Source of the DNA: Sinobacterium norvegicum
GTDB lineage: Bacteria > Pseudomonadota > Gammaproteobacteria > Pseudomonadales > Sinobacteriaceae
Reading direction: 5' to 3'
Assembly (NCBI RefSeq): GCF_923077115.1
Contig: NZ_CAKLPX010000001.1
Location: 1-64,000, forward strand
Length of the DNA: 64,000 nucleotides
Part shown: positions 54,333-64,000 of the stretch, piece after piece
How the letters are laid out: each line of letters opens with the position of its first letter
Numbering within the stretch: the first letter of the stretch is position 1
Program-made: the position numbers and the translations under genes
Notes under the pieces: model-generated
Told to the model about the DNA's origin: nothing
What the model saw: the letters and a program-made list of their open reading frames with translations, nothing else
The model's database searches: none

Positions 54333-54462
54333 TGTTTTTCAGCTGTGCAAGTATTAATCAATGATTTAGCGCAAGTAGAGTGTCCCGAGGGGGGGATCTA
54401 GCGGTTAACAGGTGGTTGAGCGATGGCCACCGTAGGGCGCTACAGCGGCAGTCAGGTAGGGA

Positions 54463-55341
54463 TTATTGTTCGGTTTCGAATGCTGGGCTTGTTTCTTCTG
54501 CTCGGTTGATCTTGATCAGCATCCCCATCAGCGGGTGGTCAACATAGTGTAGTTCGTCGCTCTTGAGCCGGCTATGGTTGTTAAGATTGGCCGTTTGCTC
54601 GACGTCATACTCGTTAGCCATCAGCGTCTGATACTTAAAGCCACTGTCGCTGAAGCTGCTGTAGCGTGGTGAGTTAGCTGTTTGGTAGGGCGATAGGCTG
54701 TCGTCGGCGCTATAACTGAATGTGTAGGTGTTGTCGTCACTGTCGAAGGATTCGCTGAAGCTGCTGAGCCAAAAGTTAGATTTTACGTGAAGAAAGCGAC
54801 TGAGTTGGATATCCAGGCTGCCCTCTAGCTGGTGGTGCTGGTCATAGCTCTCGCCAGCGTGGATAAGCAGAGGGGGTGATGTTTCGCCCTCATTAAACAC
54901 CATTAGCCAAGATTGGTGATACATCACGCGGTAATTGCTGTTTTTATCCAGTGCCAAGGCATGCTTGTTGAGCATCCGCTGTTCTTCATCCAGATAAATA
55001 AGAGGTTGACGGACGGCGTCCAGGGCTTCGCTGTCTGATGACTCGCCAGTCTGGGTTGAGGTATCACCAGGCTCTGTTTGAGCGGTGTTTGTATCCTCCT
55101 CGCTGTCAGTCATCGTGTTGATATCGTTAAGAGAGAGGCTGTTCTCTGCGGCGATAAAATTAATCACATCTCCCCAGCGTTCTTCTTCGGCAGCATTGGG
55201 GTTGAGGTTTTCAAAAAGAATAACCTCGACTTGATACCAGCGGGGTTCACTGGTTTCTTCGTTGTCTTCTGTGCGTTGGCTTTGGCTGTTCGCATTAGCG
55301 GCCAACATGAGGCTGGCGATAAGTAATAATCGGTAGTACAA
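54463..55341 (-). CDS. csiV: Peptidoglycan-binding protein CsiV
   Basis: A 292-residue protein with a signal peptide (MYYRLLLIASLMLAANA) and the family phrases WYQVEVILFENLNP near residue 35, IYLDEEQRMLN near 115 and the tail LHYVDHPLMGMLIKI. CsiV binds peptidoglycan and links outer-membrane lipoprotein with the wall in Vibrio. A serine/threonine/glutamate-rich insert lies near residues 70-110. The start is TTG with AGGA 8 bp upstream. It follows mfd on the same strand, the usual neighbour in gammaproteobacteria. Confidence 0.85.
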   Translation of the reverse strand: MYYRLLLIASLMLAANANSQSQRTEDNEETSEPRWYQVEVILFENLNPNAAEEERWGDVINFIAAENSLSLNDINTMTDSEEDTNTAQTEPGDTSTQTGESSDSEALDAVRQPLIYLDEEQRMLNKHALALDKNSNYRVMYHQSWLMVFNEGETSPPLLIHAGESYDQHHQLEGSLDIQLSRFLHVKSNFWLSSFSESFDSDDNTYTFSYSADDSLSPYQTANSPRYSSFSDSGFKYQTLMANEYDVEQTANLNNHSRLKSDELHYVDHPLMGMLIKINRAEETSPAFETEQ

Positions 55342-55414
55342 AATTTACATCCTAATGATATCGGTATCGGCTTCACTTTATCAGGCCGATGCGAAGGATG
55401 CATCAGCCTTTTTG

Positions 55415-58400
55415 TCAGCCTGCTAATGCATCGAGTAATTTGTTGACGGCTTCAAACCTTTGGCTGTTTTGCTCCATTTTTCCGTTGAACCGGAGTGTGT
55501 TGGCGCCCTCGAGCTGATAGCTGGCGGGTTTGCTCTGCACCAGTTGTACAATGTTGATAGGTTCAATAGTCGTATTGCTGCCGAAGATGATTCGTCCTTT
55601 CTCTGTGCCGGCCTCTAGCTTGTTAATACCCAAGGCCTCAACCTTGATTCTGAGTGCGGTAATATCGAATAAATTCTTCACTTGCTCTGGCAGGAGACCG
55701 AAGCGGTCTATCATCTCAATTTGCAGTTCGCGTAGATCGGCATCGTTTTTAGCGCCACTGATGCGTTTATAGAGTATGAGGCGACCGTGGACATCTGGCA
55801 GGTAGTTGTCGGGGATTAAGGCGGCAATCTTCATATCGACCTCGCTGCCTTGATTTAACGCCTTTTCAATATTGGGTGTCTTGCCCTGTTTAATGGCGTC
55901 GATGGCCTCTTCGAGCATCTCCATGTAAAGGGAGAAACCGACGGTTTGGATTTGGCCGCTCTGCTCATCACCGAGCAGTTCGCCGGCACCGCGAATCTCC
56001 ATGTCATGGGTGGCCAGGGTAAAGCCTGCGCCAAGCTCCTGGGCCTCGCTAATGGCATCTAATCGTTTATGAGCGTCTTTACTCAGGGCTTTAGTGTGAG
56101 GCGTCAACAGATAGGCGTAGGCCTGGTGATGGGAACGCCCGACGCGACCGCGGAGTTGGTGAAGCTGGGCCAGACCAAATTTATCGGCACGGTCAATTAT
56201 CATGGTGTTGGCCGATGGAATATCGATGCCTGTCTCAACGATCGTGGTGCACACCAGTACGTTATAGCGTTTGTGATAAAAATCGCTCATGACCTGCTCA
56301 AGCTCTTTTTCGCGCATTTGGCCGTGGCCAATGGCGACGCGGGCCTCAGGTACCAGTGCTTCTATCTCGCGTGCCGTCTTTTCAATCGACTTAACCTCGT
56401 TGTGCAGCAGGTACACCTGGCCGCCACGGAGTAGTTCTCGCAGTATGGCTTCTTTGATGACGGCATCCTGGCGTTCCTGAACAAAGGTCTTGACAGATAA
56501 ACGCTTGGCCGGTGGTGTCGCAATAATCGATAAGTCGCGCATGCCTGACATCGCCATGTTCAGGGTGCGCGGTATGGGTGTGGCTGTCATGGTGAGGATG
56601 TCGACCTGGGCGCGCAAGGATTTGAGTTGCTCCTTTTGCTTTACGCCGAAGCGGTGCTCCTCGTCGATAATCAGTAGGCCAAGGTTTTGGTATTTGATGT
56701 TGCTCTGAATCAGCTTGTGGGTGCCGATAATAATGTCGACACTGCCGTTAGCCAGTTTCTCGATGACGCCTTTTTGCTCTGCCGCCGTTTTAAACCGAGA
56801 GATGACTTCGATATTGACTGGCCAGTCGGCGAAGCGGTCACAGAACGATTCGTAGTGCTGCTGAGCGAGCAGGGTGGTCGGTACCAATATGGCAATTTGC
56901 TTGCCAGCCTCGGCGGCAATAAACGCTGCTCGCATGGCAACTTCTGTCTTGCCAAAGCCCACATCACCGCAGACCAACCTGTCCATTGGTGTGTTTGCTC
57001 GAAGATCGTTGCGGACGGCATCGATAGCGGCTTCTTGATCCTGGGTTTCCTCAAAGGGGAAGCCGGCGCTAAATAGGTTGTAGTTGTCGGGGCTGGCGGC
57101 CAGTGACTCGCCTTTCCTTGCCGCCCGACGTGCGTAAATATCGAGGAGTTCGGCGGCGACATCGTGGATTTGCTCGACGGCCTTGCGCTTGGCCTTGGCC
57201 CATTGTTCATTGCCGAGTTTGTGCAGCGGCGCGTGTTCGTCGTCGCTGCCGCTGTAGCGGCTGATCAGATTCAGCGATGATACTGGGACATAAAGCTTGG
57301 TATCGTTGGCGTATTTGAGGGTGAGAAACTCAACCTCTTGGCCGTCAATACCAAGATTCTGCAGGCCGAGATAGCGTCCAACACCGTGGTCCAGGTGGAC
57401 CACAGGGGCACCAATTTTCAGTTCGGTAAGGTTGCGAATGATCGCATCGGTGTTGTCGGCTACTTTTTTGCGGCGTCGGCTTTGCATTACGCGTTGGCCA
57501 AACAATGAGGCCTCGGTGATGATGCAGATGCGTTGCTCGAAAACGGCACTTTGCTGCAGCGGACCAACGATAATGGCGAAGCGGTCACTGCCCAGGGTGA
57601 ATTCGTGCCATTGATTGAGGGTGCGGGGTTTGATGCCGTGCTTGTTGAGCTGCTCTAGCATTGCCTCGCGGCGGCCGGCGCTTTCGCAGCAGAATATAAC
57701 CCGGCCCTGATAATTGGCCAGATATTCTGTCAGCCCCTCGTAGGGCGAGGCCGTCGGGGTGTCGGTGAAGCTGGTAATGCTGTTGATTGGAAGATTATGT
57801 TTGCCGCTGCCGGCGTCGATCGGCAGGCCGGACAAGCTGATATTGGTATAGTTTTTCAACTGCGCGAAAAGATCTTCGAGTGAGTTGAATAGATATTGTG
57901 GTGGCAGTATGGGCTGTCTGGGGTCGATTGCCCGTGTTTCGTAGCGTTCGCAGACGTCGTGCCAAAAGGTTTTGCCGGCGTCGAAGGCGCCTGTTTGAGA
58001 CAGTGCCAGGGTGTTGTTGGGGAGGAAGTCGAGCAGGGTTTGGGTCTGCTCAAAGAATAGCGGTAGATAGTACTCGATGCCGGCGGGTGCAATTCCCTGA
58101 AAGACGTCTTTAAACAGCGTGCTGTCTTTGGCGCGATCACCAAAGAGTTCATAACTCTGGTTTTTGAACAGCCGGATGCCGGCTTTATCGAGGGGGTATT
58201 CCCGGGCGGGCAGTAGCTTGATTTCGTCAACCTTGCTGATAGTTCGTTGGCTTTCTATGTCGAAGCTGCGCAGTGTTTCAATTTCATCGTCGAATAAATC
58301 GATACGATAAGGGTGTTTGCTGCCCATAGGGTATATGTCGATTACGGCGCCGCGGACCGCAAACTCCCCGTGTTCGTAAACCGTATCGACGCAGCGGTAG

Positions 58401-58858
58401 CCAGATTCTTGCAGTCGGGTGCGGTACTGGTCGCTGTCGAGTGAGTCGCCGGTCTTGTGAACAAAGGCATTAGCTTCGATAAAGCTGGCAGGAGTCAGTC
58501 GATGCATTAATGTTGAGATGGGGGTTATCAGAACGCCACGGCGCTGTCTCGGTAATTGGTGTAGGGCCTGTAAACGCTCGGATACGATGTCTTGGTGAGG
58601 AGAGAACGTGTCGTAAGGCAGTGTTTCCCAATCGGGGAAGTGGATGACCGGGATGTCGTCCTCGGCGGCTAAGAAGAAACTGACTTCTTGCTCGAGTCGA
58701 TTGGCTTCGGCACTGCTAATGGTGGTGACCAGTAGAATGCCGTCATAGGCGGCAGCGGTTTCGGCGATGGCAAGCGACTCGCTACATCCGGACAATCCGC
58801 CCCAGTGTATTTTGTTGCCTTTGATGGTGTTGTTAAGACTGGGTAAGACCTCGGCCAC
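55415..58858 (-). CDS. mfd: Transcription-repair coupling factor Mfd
   Basis: An 1147-residue SF2 translocase that removes RNA polymerase stalled at DNA damage and recruits UvrA. Order: UvrB-like N-terminal domains (residues 1-340), RNA polymerase-interacting CarD-like domain with HLDHGVGRYLGL near residue 490, ATPase with Walker A GDVGFGKTEVAMRA near 632 and DEEH box IIDEEHRFGVKQ, LTMTATPIPRTLNMA, the TRG motif region and a C-terminal TRCF domain. Length equals E. coli Mfd. The start is GTG with AAGGA 7 bp upstream. csiV follows downstream. Confidence 0.97.
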   Translation of the reverse strand: MAEVLPSLNNTIKGNKIHWGGLSGCSESLAIAETAAAYDGILLVTTISSAEANRLEQEVSFFLAAEDDIPVIHFPDWETLPYDTFSPHQDIVSERLQALHQLPRQRRGVLITPISTLMHRLTPASFIEANAFVHKTGDSLDSDQYRTRLQESGYRCVDTVYEHGEFAVRGAVIDIYPMGSKHPYRIDLFDDEIETLRSFDIESQRTISKVDEIKLLPAREYPLDKAGIRLFKNQSYELFGDRAKDSTLFKDVFQGIAPAGIEYYLPLFFEQTQTLLDFLPNNTLALSQTGAFDAGKTFWHDVCERYETRAIDPRQPILPPQYLFNSLEDLFAQLKNYTNISLSGLPIDAGSGKHNLPINSITSFTDTPTASPYEGLTEYLANYQGRVIFCCESAGRREAMLEQLNKHGIKPRTLNQWHEFTLGSDRFAIIVGPLQQSAVFEQRICIITEASLFGQRVMQSRRRKKVADNTDAIIRNLTELKIGAPVVHLDHGVGRYLGLQNLGIDGQEVEFLTLKYANDTKLYVPVSSLNLISRYSGSDDEHAPLHKLGNEQWAKAKRKAVEQIHDVAAELLDIYARRAARKGESLAASPDNYNLFSAGFPFEETQDQEAAIDAVRNDLRANTPMDRLVCGDVGFGKTEVAMRAAFIAAEAGKQIAILVPTTLLAQQHYESFCDRFADWPVNIEVISRFKTAAEQKGVIEKLANGSVDIIIGTHKLIQSNIKYQNLGLLIIDEEHRFGVKQKEQLKSLRAQVDILTMTATPIPRTLNMAMSGMRDLSIIATPPAKRLSVKTFVQERQDAVIKEAILRELLRGGQVYLLHNEVKSIEKTAREIEALVPEARVAIGHGQMREKELEQVMSDFYHKRYNVLVCTTIVETGIDIPSANTMIIDRADKFGLAQLHQLRGRVGRSHHQAYAYLLTPHTKALSKDAHKRLDAISEAQELGAGFTLATHDMEIRGAGELLGDEQSGQIQTVGFSLYMEMLEEAIDAIKQGKTPNIEKALNQGSEVDMKIAALIPDNYLPDVHGRLILYKRISGAKNDADLRELQIEMIDRFGLLPEQVKNLFDITALRIKVEALGINKLEAGTEKGRIIFGSNTTIEPINIVQLVQSKPASYQLEGANTLRFNGKMEQNSQRFEAVNKLLDALAG

Positions 58859-59064
58859 GGTGAATCCTTCAATTGATCTGTTGCGCGCAAGCGGGAGACG
58901 CGGTGATAAAGCGTTGGCGCTATTGTACTGAAACAGCGCTAATAGTTAAGGCAAAAAAGTCACTAAAACGCTTGTTGATATAGCGTTGTGTGATTCTTAT
59001 ACAGGCATAAGTTTAATAAACCGTAGCGACTGACGTTAATTGTCGTGTTGAGGGGTTAAGTGTC

Positions 59065-59093
59065 TTGCACCGAAGGCAATATAACACCATAAT
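59065..59093 (+). promoter_or_regulatory. Promoter of the GAPDH gene
   Basis: TTGCAC (59065-59070) and CATAAT (59088-59093) are exactly 17 bp apart, giving a start near 59100. The rest of the 58859-59141 gap is the divergent mfd/GAPDH promoter region, with no other feature recognised. Confidence 0.7.
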
Positions 59094-59141
59094 ACGCGCA
59101 ATTTGCTAACCGAAATATTTAACCACTTAGGGTATTTTACT

Positions 59142-60605
59142 GTGACCGAAAGAAAACGACAGAGACCTGGCGATTATTTTGCTGACTGGAAAGAGCGCGA
59201 AGAACTGGCTGAGCGCATGATTCCGCTTATCGGTAAGCTCTACCGTGAATGTAATGTGAAGACCTACATTTATGGTCAGTCACTGGCAAATATCTCTGTT
59301 CTCGACATCATGAAGGCGCACCGCGTTGTCCGTGAAGTTGAGCAGAACGAATTGTCAGAGTTTGAGACTTTTCCTGTTATTGAGGCGTTGGCCAAGCACG
59401 ATTTGGGTACTTCCCATATCGATGCAGGTCGTATCGCTGTTAACTACGAAACAGTAAAAGATTCGGGTATCTCTGTCGATGACTATGTTAAACAGCAGGT
59501 TGAAGCGCTGATTGGCGGTAGTCACGACGAGAAAACGCATCGCGATGTCGTTCTTTACGGTTTTGGTCGTATCGGTCGCTTGATGGCGCGCTTGCTGGTT
59601 GAGAAAGCCGGTGGCGGTAACGCCTTGCGTTTACGTGCCATTGTTGTTCGTGATGGCGGTGCAGAAAACGATTTAGCCAAGCGCGCCAGCCTGCTACAGC
59701 GCGACTCAGTGCACGGCCCTTTCGATGGCACCATTCGTGTCGATGAAGAGCGTCAATCGATCGTTGCCAACGGTAACGAGATCCGCGTTATATACTCTAA
59801 TAGCCCTGACAGTATCGACTACACCGATTACGGTATCAGCGATGCCATCGTCATCGATAACACCGGTAAGTGGCGTGATCGTGAAGGGTTGTCGTTGCAC
59901 CTGCGTGCCAATGGTGTTGGCAAGGTTATTCTTACCGCACCAGGTAAGGGTGATCTGAAGAACATTGTTTACGGTATTAACAGCGATGATATTTTGCCAG
60001 AAGATACCATTATTTCTGCTGCATCTTGTACCACCAATGCAATTGCCCCACCACTGAAGGCGCTTGATGATAAGTTTGGTGTTGATCAGGGGCACGTGGA
60101 AACAGTTCACGCGTACACCAACGACCAGAATTTGATCGACAACTACCACACCGGGCCGCGTCGTGGCCGTAGTGCAGCATTGAACATGGTTATCACCGAA
60201 ACGGGTGCTGCCAAGGCTGTTGGTAAGGTGTTGCCTAAGATGATTGGTCGTTTAAGCGGTAATGCTATTCGTGTACCAACCCCCAATGTATCGTTGGCTA
60301 TTCTTAAACTGACTCTCGAGAAAGAGACAACGAAGGAAGAGCTGAACGAGTATATGCGTCAGGTTGCGCTACACTCACCGCTACGTAAGCAGATCGATTA
60401 CTCGAACTCACAAGAAGTGGTTTCCAGTGATATGGTTGGCTCTCGTCACGCCTGTATCTTTGATGCAGAGGCAACGATTGTTAACGGCACCAGTGCCGTG
60501 CTGTATTGCTGGTATGACAACGAATTTGGCTATAGCTGCCAGGTTCACCGTGTTCTTGAGCAGATGGCCGGTGTTGAATATGCCGTCTACCCTAAAGAAG
60601 ACTAA
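59142..60605 (+). CDS. Long-form glyceraldehyde-3-phosphate dehydrogenase
   Basis: A 487-residue GAPDH with an N-terminal extension of about 130 residues (DYFADWKEREELAERMIPLI onward) before the NAD-binding domain, which starts VVLYGFGRIGRLMARL. The catalytic cysteine is in SAASCTTNAIAPP and the NAD/substrate segment in NTGKWRDREG. This long form is a separate GAPDH branch found in pseudomonads and vibrios. GTG 59142 starts about 42 nt after the predicted transcription start; an in-frame TTG at 59103 would lie at the transcript end and is rejected. NAD versus NADP use cannot be decided here. Confidence 0.92.
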   Translation: MTERKRQRPGDYFADWKEREELAERMIPLIGKLYRECNVKTYIYGQSLANISVLDIMKAHRVVREVEQNELSEFETFPVIEALAKHDLGTSHIDAGRIAVNYETVKDSGISVDDYVKQQVEALIGGSHDEKTHRDVVLYGFGRIGRLMARLLVEKAGGGNALRLRAIVVRDGGAENDLAKRASLLQRDSVHGPFDGTIRVDEERQSIVANGNEIRVIYSNSPDSIDYTDYGISDAIVIDNTGKWRDREGLSLHLRANGVGKVILTAPGKGDLKNIVYGINSDDILPEDTIISAASCTTNAIAPPLKALDDKFGVDQGHVETVHAYTNDQNLIDNYHTGPRRGRSAALNMVITETGAAKAVGKVLPKMIGRLSGNAIRVPTPNVSLAILKLTLEKETTKEELNEYMRQVALHSPLRKQIDYSNSQEVVSSDMVGSRHACIFDAEATIVNGTSAVLYCWYDNEFGYSCQVHRVLEQMAGVEYAVYPKED

Positions 60606-60753
60606 GTAAATCAGCGACGTTGCTCTCTTGGGGTACGTCGCATAAGCCGTATTGCTTTGAAGATATTGAGCTCAAAGTTATCTGCCAGAGAGTAAACCCT
60701 CAGCAGATAGTGTGCTAATAAAAATATCGATAAGTTATAGGGCTGTTGGAATC

Positions 60754-60793
60754 AGCTTTGTTCAGCCTGTGCTGGGCGAAGCTTTTGTTTTTT
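60754..60793 (+). terminator. RNA hairpin with T-run between GAPDH gene and nqrA
   Basis: AGCTTTGTTCAGC pairs with GCTGGGCGAAGCT over all 13 positions as RNA (three G-U pairs) with a CTGT loop, followed by TTTGTTTTTT. As the G-U pairs only work on the plus strand, it acts in this direction. It ends 28 bp before the nqrA ATG, so it could also be an attenuator in the nqr leader. The 60606-60753 stretch holds a further 7-bp inverted repeat (60614-60641) and no gene. Confidence 0.85.
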
Positions 60794-60821
60794 AACTAAA
60801 ACTCAAAAACTAGGCTGAAGT

Positions 60822-62162
60822 ATGATAAACATCAAGCGGGGCTTGGATCTGCCCATCTCCGGTGCCCCGGAGCAAGCTATTGCTGATGCTGCTGATGTCC
60901 GCCACGTGGCTGTAATCGGATTCGATTACATCGGTATGAAACCAACCATGGCGGTCAAAGTAGGCGATCAGGTAAAGCTTGGACAATTGTTGTTTGCTGA
61001 TAAGAAAACAGAGGGTGTGAAATATACCGCACCCGGCGCAGGTAAGGTGGTTGCTATCAACCGCGGTGCCAAGCGTGTTTTCCAATCGCTAGTCATTGAA
61101 CTAGACGGTAATGAAGCAGAACAGTTTGCCAAGTATTCCGAGGGGGAATTAAATGGTTTGAAACGTGATCAAGTCCAAGACAATCTGGTGAATTCCGGTT
61201 TGTGGACTGCGTTGCGCACTCGACCATTTAGCAAGGTTCCGGCTTTAAATAGCCAGCCGAAAGCGATTTTTGTAACGGCGATGGATACCAATCCATTAGC
61301 GGCTGATGCCGCCGTTGTTCTCGCCGCTAATAAGCAGGCGTTTAGCCAGGGTTTGACCGTGCTGTCAAAACTGACTGAGGGCAAGGTATTTGTCTGTAAG
61401 GCACCTGGCAGTGATATTCCTGCAGACGGCGACAATGTTGTCAGCGAAGAATTTGCCGGCCCTCATCCGGCAGGTCTTGCCGGTACGCATATTCATCACC
61501 TGTCGCCGGCAGCCACTGTGGCGCAGACAGTTTGGTCGATTAACTACCAAGATGTTGTGGCCATTGGTCAGCTGTTTACCACCGGTCAATTGAATGTCGA
61601 ACGTGTTGTTGCACTAGCCGGCCCCAAGGTTAATCAGCCGCGCTTGCTGAAGACTCGTATTGGTGCCAGCTTAGATGAGCTAACGGCCTCTGAATTGGCT
61701 GCTGGTGACATACGTGTGGTGTCTGGCTCTGTGCTCAACGGCCGCGCTGCTGCCGATGTGACGGCTTATCTTGGTCGTTACCACCAGCAGGTCTGTGCTA
61801 TCTCTGATGAGACTGACCGCCCAACATTCCACTTCTTCCGTGCCGGTGTTAACCGCCACTCGGTGACAGGTAGCTATATCTCTCGCTTCATGAAGAAGAC
61901 CTTCGATTTCACGACCTCAACAAATGGTAGTGAGCGAAGCCTGGTACCAGTAGGTACCTATGAGCGTGTAATGCCACTGGATATTCTACCGACCCAATTG
62001 CTTCGTGCACTGGTAACCGGTGATATTACTCTGGCTCAGGATTTAGGCGCGCTTGAATTGGATGAAGAAGATTTGGGACTGTGTACCTATGCTTGCCCTG
62101 TTAAGTATGAGTATGGCCACATCCTGCGTAAGAACTTAACTACTATTGAGGAGGAAGGTTAA
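60822..62162 (+). CDS. nqrA: Na+-translocating NADH-quinone reductase subunit A
   Basis: A 446-residue peripheral subunit of the sodium-pumping NADH dehydrogenase. Start [18 protein letters not shown], then [16 protein letters not shown] and the [15 protein letters not shown] region, all as in Vibrio NqrA. The end overlaps the nqrB start by one base (TAATG), a sign of translational coupling. It is preceded by a hairpin with a T-run 28 bp upstream, a point of interest for regulation. Confidence 0.97.
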   Translation: MINIKRGLDLPISGAPEQAIADAADVRHVAVIGFDYIGMKPTMAVKVGDQVKLGQLLFADKKTEGVKYTAPGAGKVVAINRGAKRVFQSLVIELDGNEAEQFAKYSEGELNGLKRDQVQDNLVNSGLWTALRTRPFSKVPALNSQPKAIFVTAMDTNPLAADAAVVLAANKQAFSQGLTVLSKLTEGKVFVCKAPGSDIPADGDNVVSEEFAGPHPAGLAGTHIHHLSPAATVAQTVWSINYQDVVAIGQLFTTGQLNVERVVALAGPKVNQPRLLKTRIGASLDELTASELAAGDIRVVSGSVLNGRAAADVTAYLGRYHQQVCAISDETDRPTFHFFRAGVNRHSVTGSYISRFMKKTFDFTTSTNGSERSLVPVGTYERVMPLDILPTQLLRALVTGDITLAQDLGALELDEEDLGLCTYACPVKYEYGHILRKNLTTIEEEG

Positions 62163-63391
62163 TGAAGTTTTTGACTAACTTCTTCGATAAAATCGAACCC
62201 AACTTTGAAAAAGGTGGTAAGTACGAGAAGTACTTCGCACTTTTTGAAATGTTCGACACATTTATCCGTCAGCCCGCTGACAAGACCGTCGGCCTATCAC
62301 ACGTTCGTGATGGTGTTGACCTTAAGCGTATTATGATTACTGTCTGGATCGCCGCTTTCCCGGCGATGTTTTACGGTATGTATAACGTAGGTCTGCAGGC
62401 AAACACGGCAATGCTTAACATGGGTATTGACCCGTTAGCTGTTAATGATTGGCATGTGTCTTTAATTGCTCTTTTCGCTGGTTTCGATCCCAACAGTATT
62501 TGGGATAATATGATTCACGGTGCGGCTTATTTCCTTCCTATTTACCTGGTCACCTTTGTGGTTGGTATTGCTTGGGAGATGATTTTTGCCGTGGTTCGTG
62601 GTCATGAAGTCAACGAAGGTTTCTTTGTTACCTCTATCCTGTTCGCTCTTATCGTGCCACCCGATATTCCGCTATGGCAGGTTGCCCTGGGTATCAGCTT
62701 CGGTATTGTTATCGGTAAGGAAGTCTTTGGTGGTACGGGTAAGAACTTTTTGAACCCTGCATTGACCGGTCGTGCTTTCTTGTTCTTTGCCTACCCTGCG
62801 CAAATTTCAGGTGAAAACGTCTGGACAGCTGTGGATGGCTTCAGTGGTGCGACTGCATTAGGTCAAGCTGCCTCAGACGGCTACCAGAGCATTCAAACAG
62901 CCTTTGGTCAGCAAATCACTTGGATGGACGCCTTTATCGGTAATATTCAAGGGTCGATTGGTGAGACGTCTACGTTGGCCATTCTCATTGGTGCGGTCAT
63001 TCTGATAGTGACCAAAATAGCTTCTTGGCGAATCATCTTCGGTGTCTTCATCGGCATGGTGGCTACAGCGATGTTATTCAATGTCATTGGCTCGGACACC
63101 AACCCCATGTTTGCCATGCCGGCTAGCTGGCACTTGGTATTGGGTGGCTTCGCCTTTGGTATGGTCTTCATGGCAACGGATCCAGTCTCTGCGTCCATGA
63201 CTAACACCGGTAAGTGGTTATTTGGCATATTGATCGGTTTGATGGTGGTGTTAATTCGTGTTGCTAACCCAGCATTCCCCGAGGGTATGATGTTGGCAAT
63301 TCTTTTCGCTAACTTATTCGCTCCTCTGATTGACCATTTTGTAGTACAGGCAAACATTAAGCGGAGGTTGGCACGCAATGGCAGCGTCTAA
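62162..63391 (+). CDS. nqrB: Na+-translocating NADH-quinone reductase subunit B
   Basis: A 409-residue integral membrane subunit with about ten hydrophobic segments. The covalent FMN threonine is in [10 protein letters not shown] (residue 231). Other marks are [20 protein letters not shown]-like [19 protein letters not shown] and [15 protein letters not shown] near the C terminus. It overlaps nqrA by one base and nqrC by 14 bp, so the three are one operon. It takes part in sodium translocation. Confidence 0.97.
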   Translation: MKFLTNFFDKIEPNFEKGGKYEKYFALFEMFDTFIRQPADKTVGLSHVRDGVDLKRIMITVWIAAFPAMFYGMYNVGLQANTAMLNMGIDPLAVNDWHVSLIALFAGFDPNSIWDNMIHGAAYFLPIYLVTFVVGIAWEMIFAVVRGHEVNEGFFVTSILFALIVPPDIPLWQVALGISFGIVIGKEVFGGTGKNFLNPALTGRAFLFFAYPAQISGENVWTAVDGFSGATALGQAASDGYQSIQTAFGQQITWMDAFIGNIQGSIGETSTLAILIGAVILIVTKIASWRIIFGVFIGMVATAMLFNVIGSDTNPMFAMPASWHLVLGGFAFGMVFMATDPVSASMTNTGKWLFGILIGLMVVLIRVANPAFPEGMMLAILFANLFAPLIDHFVVQANIKRRLARNGSV

Positions 63392-64000
63392 AGATAGTCT
63401 CAAGCAAACCATATTTGTAGCACTGATCATGTGTGTGGTCTTCTCTGTTATCGTCTCGAGTGCGGCGGTTATATTGAAGCCAATGCAGGAAGCTAACAAA
63501 GCATTGGATTTGAACAAGAACGTATTATCGGCAGCCGGCTTGCTTGAGCCAGGCATGAGTGCTGATGAGGTGAACGCTGAGTTTGCTAAGTTCCAAGTTA
63601 AACTGGTTGATATAGCTACGGGTGATTACCTTACCGACGATCAAATGTCTGGCTTAGGTATTACCGCTGAAGGTTATGATCAAAAATCTGCGGCAAAGGA
63701 TCCTGCGTTTTCAAATGCGTTGGATTCGAAGGTAGATATTGCTCTGATCAAGCGTCAGGCCAACTATGCCACTGTTTACGTGCTGGAAGACGACAACGGT
63801 CAACTTGACCGTGTTGTACTGCCAGTTCACGGCTACGGGCTATGGTCGACCATGTATGGTTTTCTCGCTCTTGAAGGCGATGCCAATACAATCTTGGGTT
63901 TGAGTTTCTACAGTCATGGTGAGACTCCGGGTCTGGGTGGTGAAATTGATAACCCAAGCTGGCGCGCACAGTGGCCGGGCGTTAAGTTGTTCGATGCCAA
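63378..64000 (+). CDS. nqrC: Na+-translocating NADH-quinone reductase subunit C, 5' part (cut by window end)
   Basis: The first 207 codons of a protein of about 260 residues. One N-terminal membrane helix ([20 protein letters not shown]) is followed by a periplasmic domain ending in the segment [19 protein letters not shown] just before the edge. The FMN-bearing threonine motif lies beyond the window. GGAGG is about 11 bp before the ATG, inside the end of nqrB, which it overlaps by 14 bp. Confidence 0.96.
   Translation, partial: MAASKDSLKQTIFVALIMCVVFSVIVSSAAVILKPMQEANKALDLNKNVLSAAGLLEPGMSADEVNAEFAKFQVKLVDIATGDYLTDDQMSGLGITAEGYDQKSAAKDPAFSNALDSKVDIALIKRQANYATVYVLEDDNGQLDRVVLPVHGYGLWSTMYGFLALEGDANTILGLSFYSHGETPGLGGEIDNPSWRAQWPGVKLFDA

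Overview
The window reads as a stretch of the main chromosome of a gammaproteobacterium, most likely a marine, facultatively anaerobic one. Several gene neighbourhoods are typical of that class: dnaX-ybaB-recR, rnd-ycgL-ycgN, topA with lexA-sulA, csiV-mfd and the nqr operon (sodium-pumping NADH dehydrogenase). The mix with GMC, LLM, nitronate monooxygenase-type and SDR oxidoreductases and an acyl-CoA synthetase resembles Cellvibrionales-like marine bacteria, but that placement is an inference from gene content and no 16S gene is present. I see no prophage, CRISPR array, complete insertion sequence or plasmid gene. Almost all of the sequence is housekeeping, densely packed on both strands.

Layout. 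1-2143 (minus) is the N-terminal part of a very large VCBS-repeat adhesin that runs off the left edge, with a perfect CRP site upstream. 2.4-13.3 kb holds gltX, a flavin monooxygenase, a patatin-like lipase, an ABC-MBL-PlsC-riboflavin synthase run, and three oxidoreductase or small membrane genes. 13.5-14.8 kb is the least ordinary stretch: the 4.5S SRP RNA gene with its promoter, then an AT-rich patch with three copies of a GGGTCAGGTCTT-type repeat around an orphan membrane protein. 15-19.4 kb is the anaerobic formate module (focA divergent from pflB-pflA) with two perfect FNR boxes. 19.6-24.6 kb contains dnaX (with a classical A AAA AAG frameshift signal), ybaB, recR, rnd, ycgL and ycgN. 24.7-32.2 kb carries a DUF3124 protein, a stand-alone secDF pair, an SDR, a small membrane protein and a GMC oxidoreductase. 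32.37-32.93 kb is an alternating tRNA array Leu-Gln-Leu-Gln-Leu.

33-48.5 kb holds marC, cysK, a MoxR ATPase and CoxE-like VWA pair separated by a perfect 13-bp hairpin, an SpoU-type rRNA/tRNA methyltransferase, a beta carbonic anhydrase, an acyl-CoA synthetase, a SPOR lipoprotein, overlapping DUF416/glutaredoxin-like/tatD genes, a MOSC protein, a soluble lytic transglycosylase, uup and a universal stress protein. 48.6-58.9 kb has topA with small conserved neighbours, sulA and lexA (two LexA-type boxes), csiV and mfd. 59-64 kb has a long-form GAPDH and nqrA-nqrB-nqrC, with nqrC cut by the window end.

How it works together. The central metabolic genes (PFL/FocA under FNR, Na+-NQR, GAPDH, carbonic anhydrase, cysteine synthase) describe a cell that respires with a sodium pump and can switch to formate-producing fermentation. 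A separate DNA maintenance block (dnaX/recR/ybaB, topA, lexA/sulA, mfd) covers replication, recombination and the SOS response. No clearly new multi-gene system is visible. The most original observations are regulatory: an intact dnaX frameshift cassette, paired FNR boxes that redefine the focA start, a promoter buried in the rnd terminator, a leader hairpin in front of nqrA, the moxR/VWA hairpin, swapped acceptor base pairs in the tRNA-Leu copies, and the repeat-flanked orphan gene at 14 kb.
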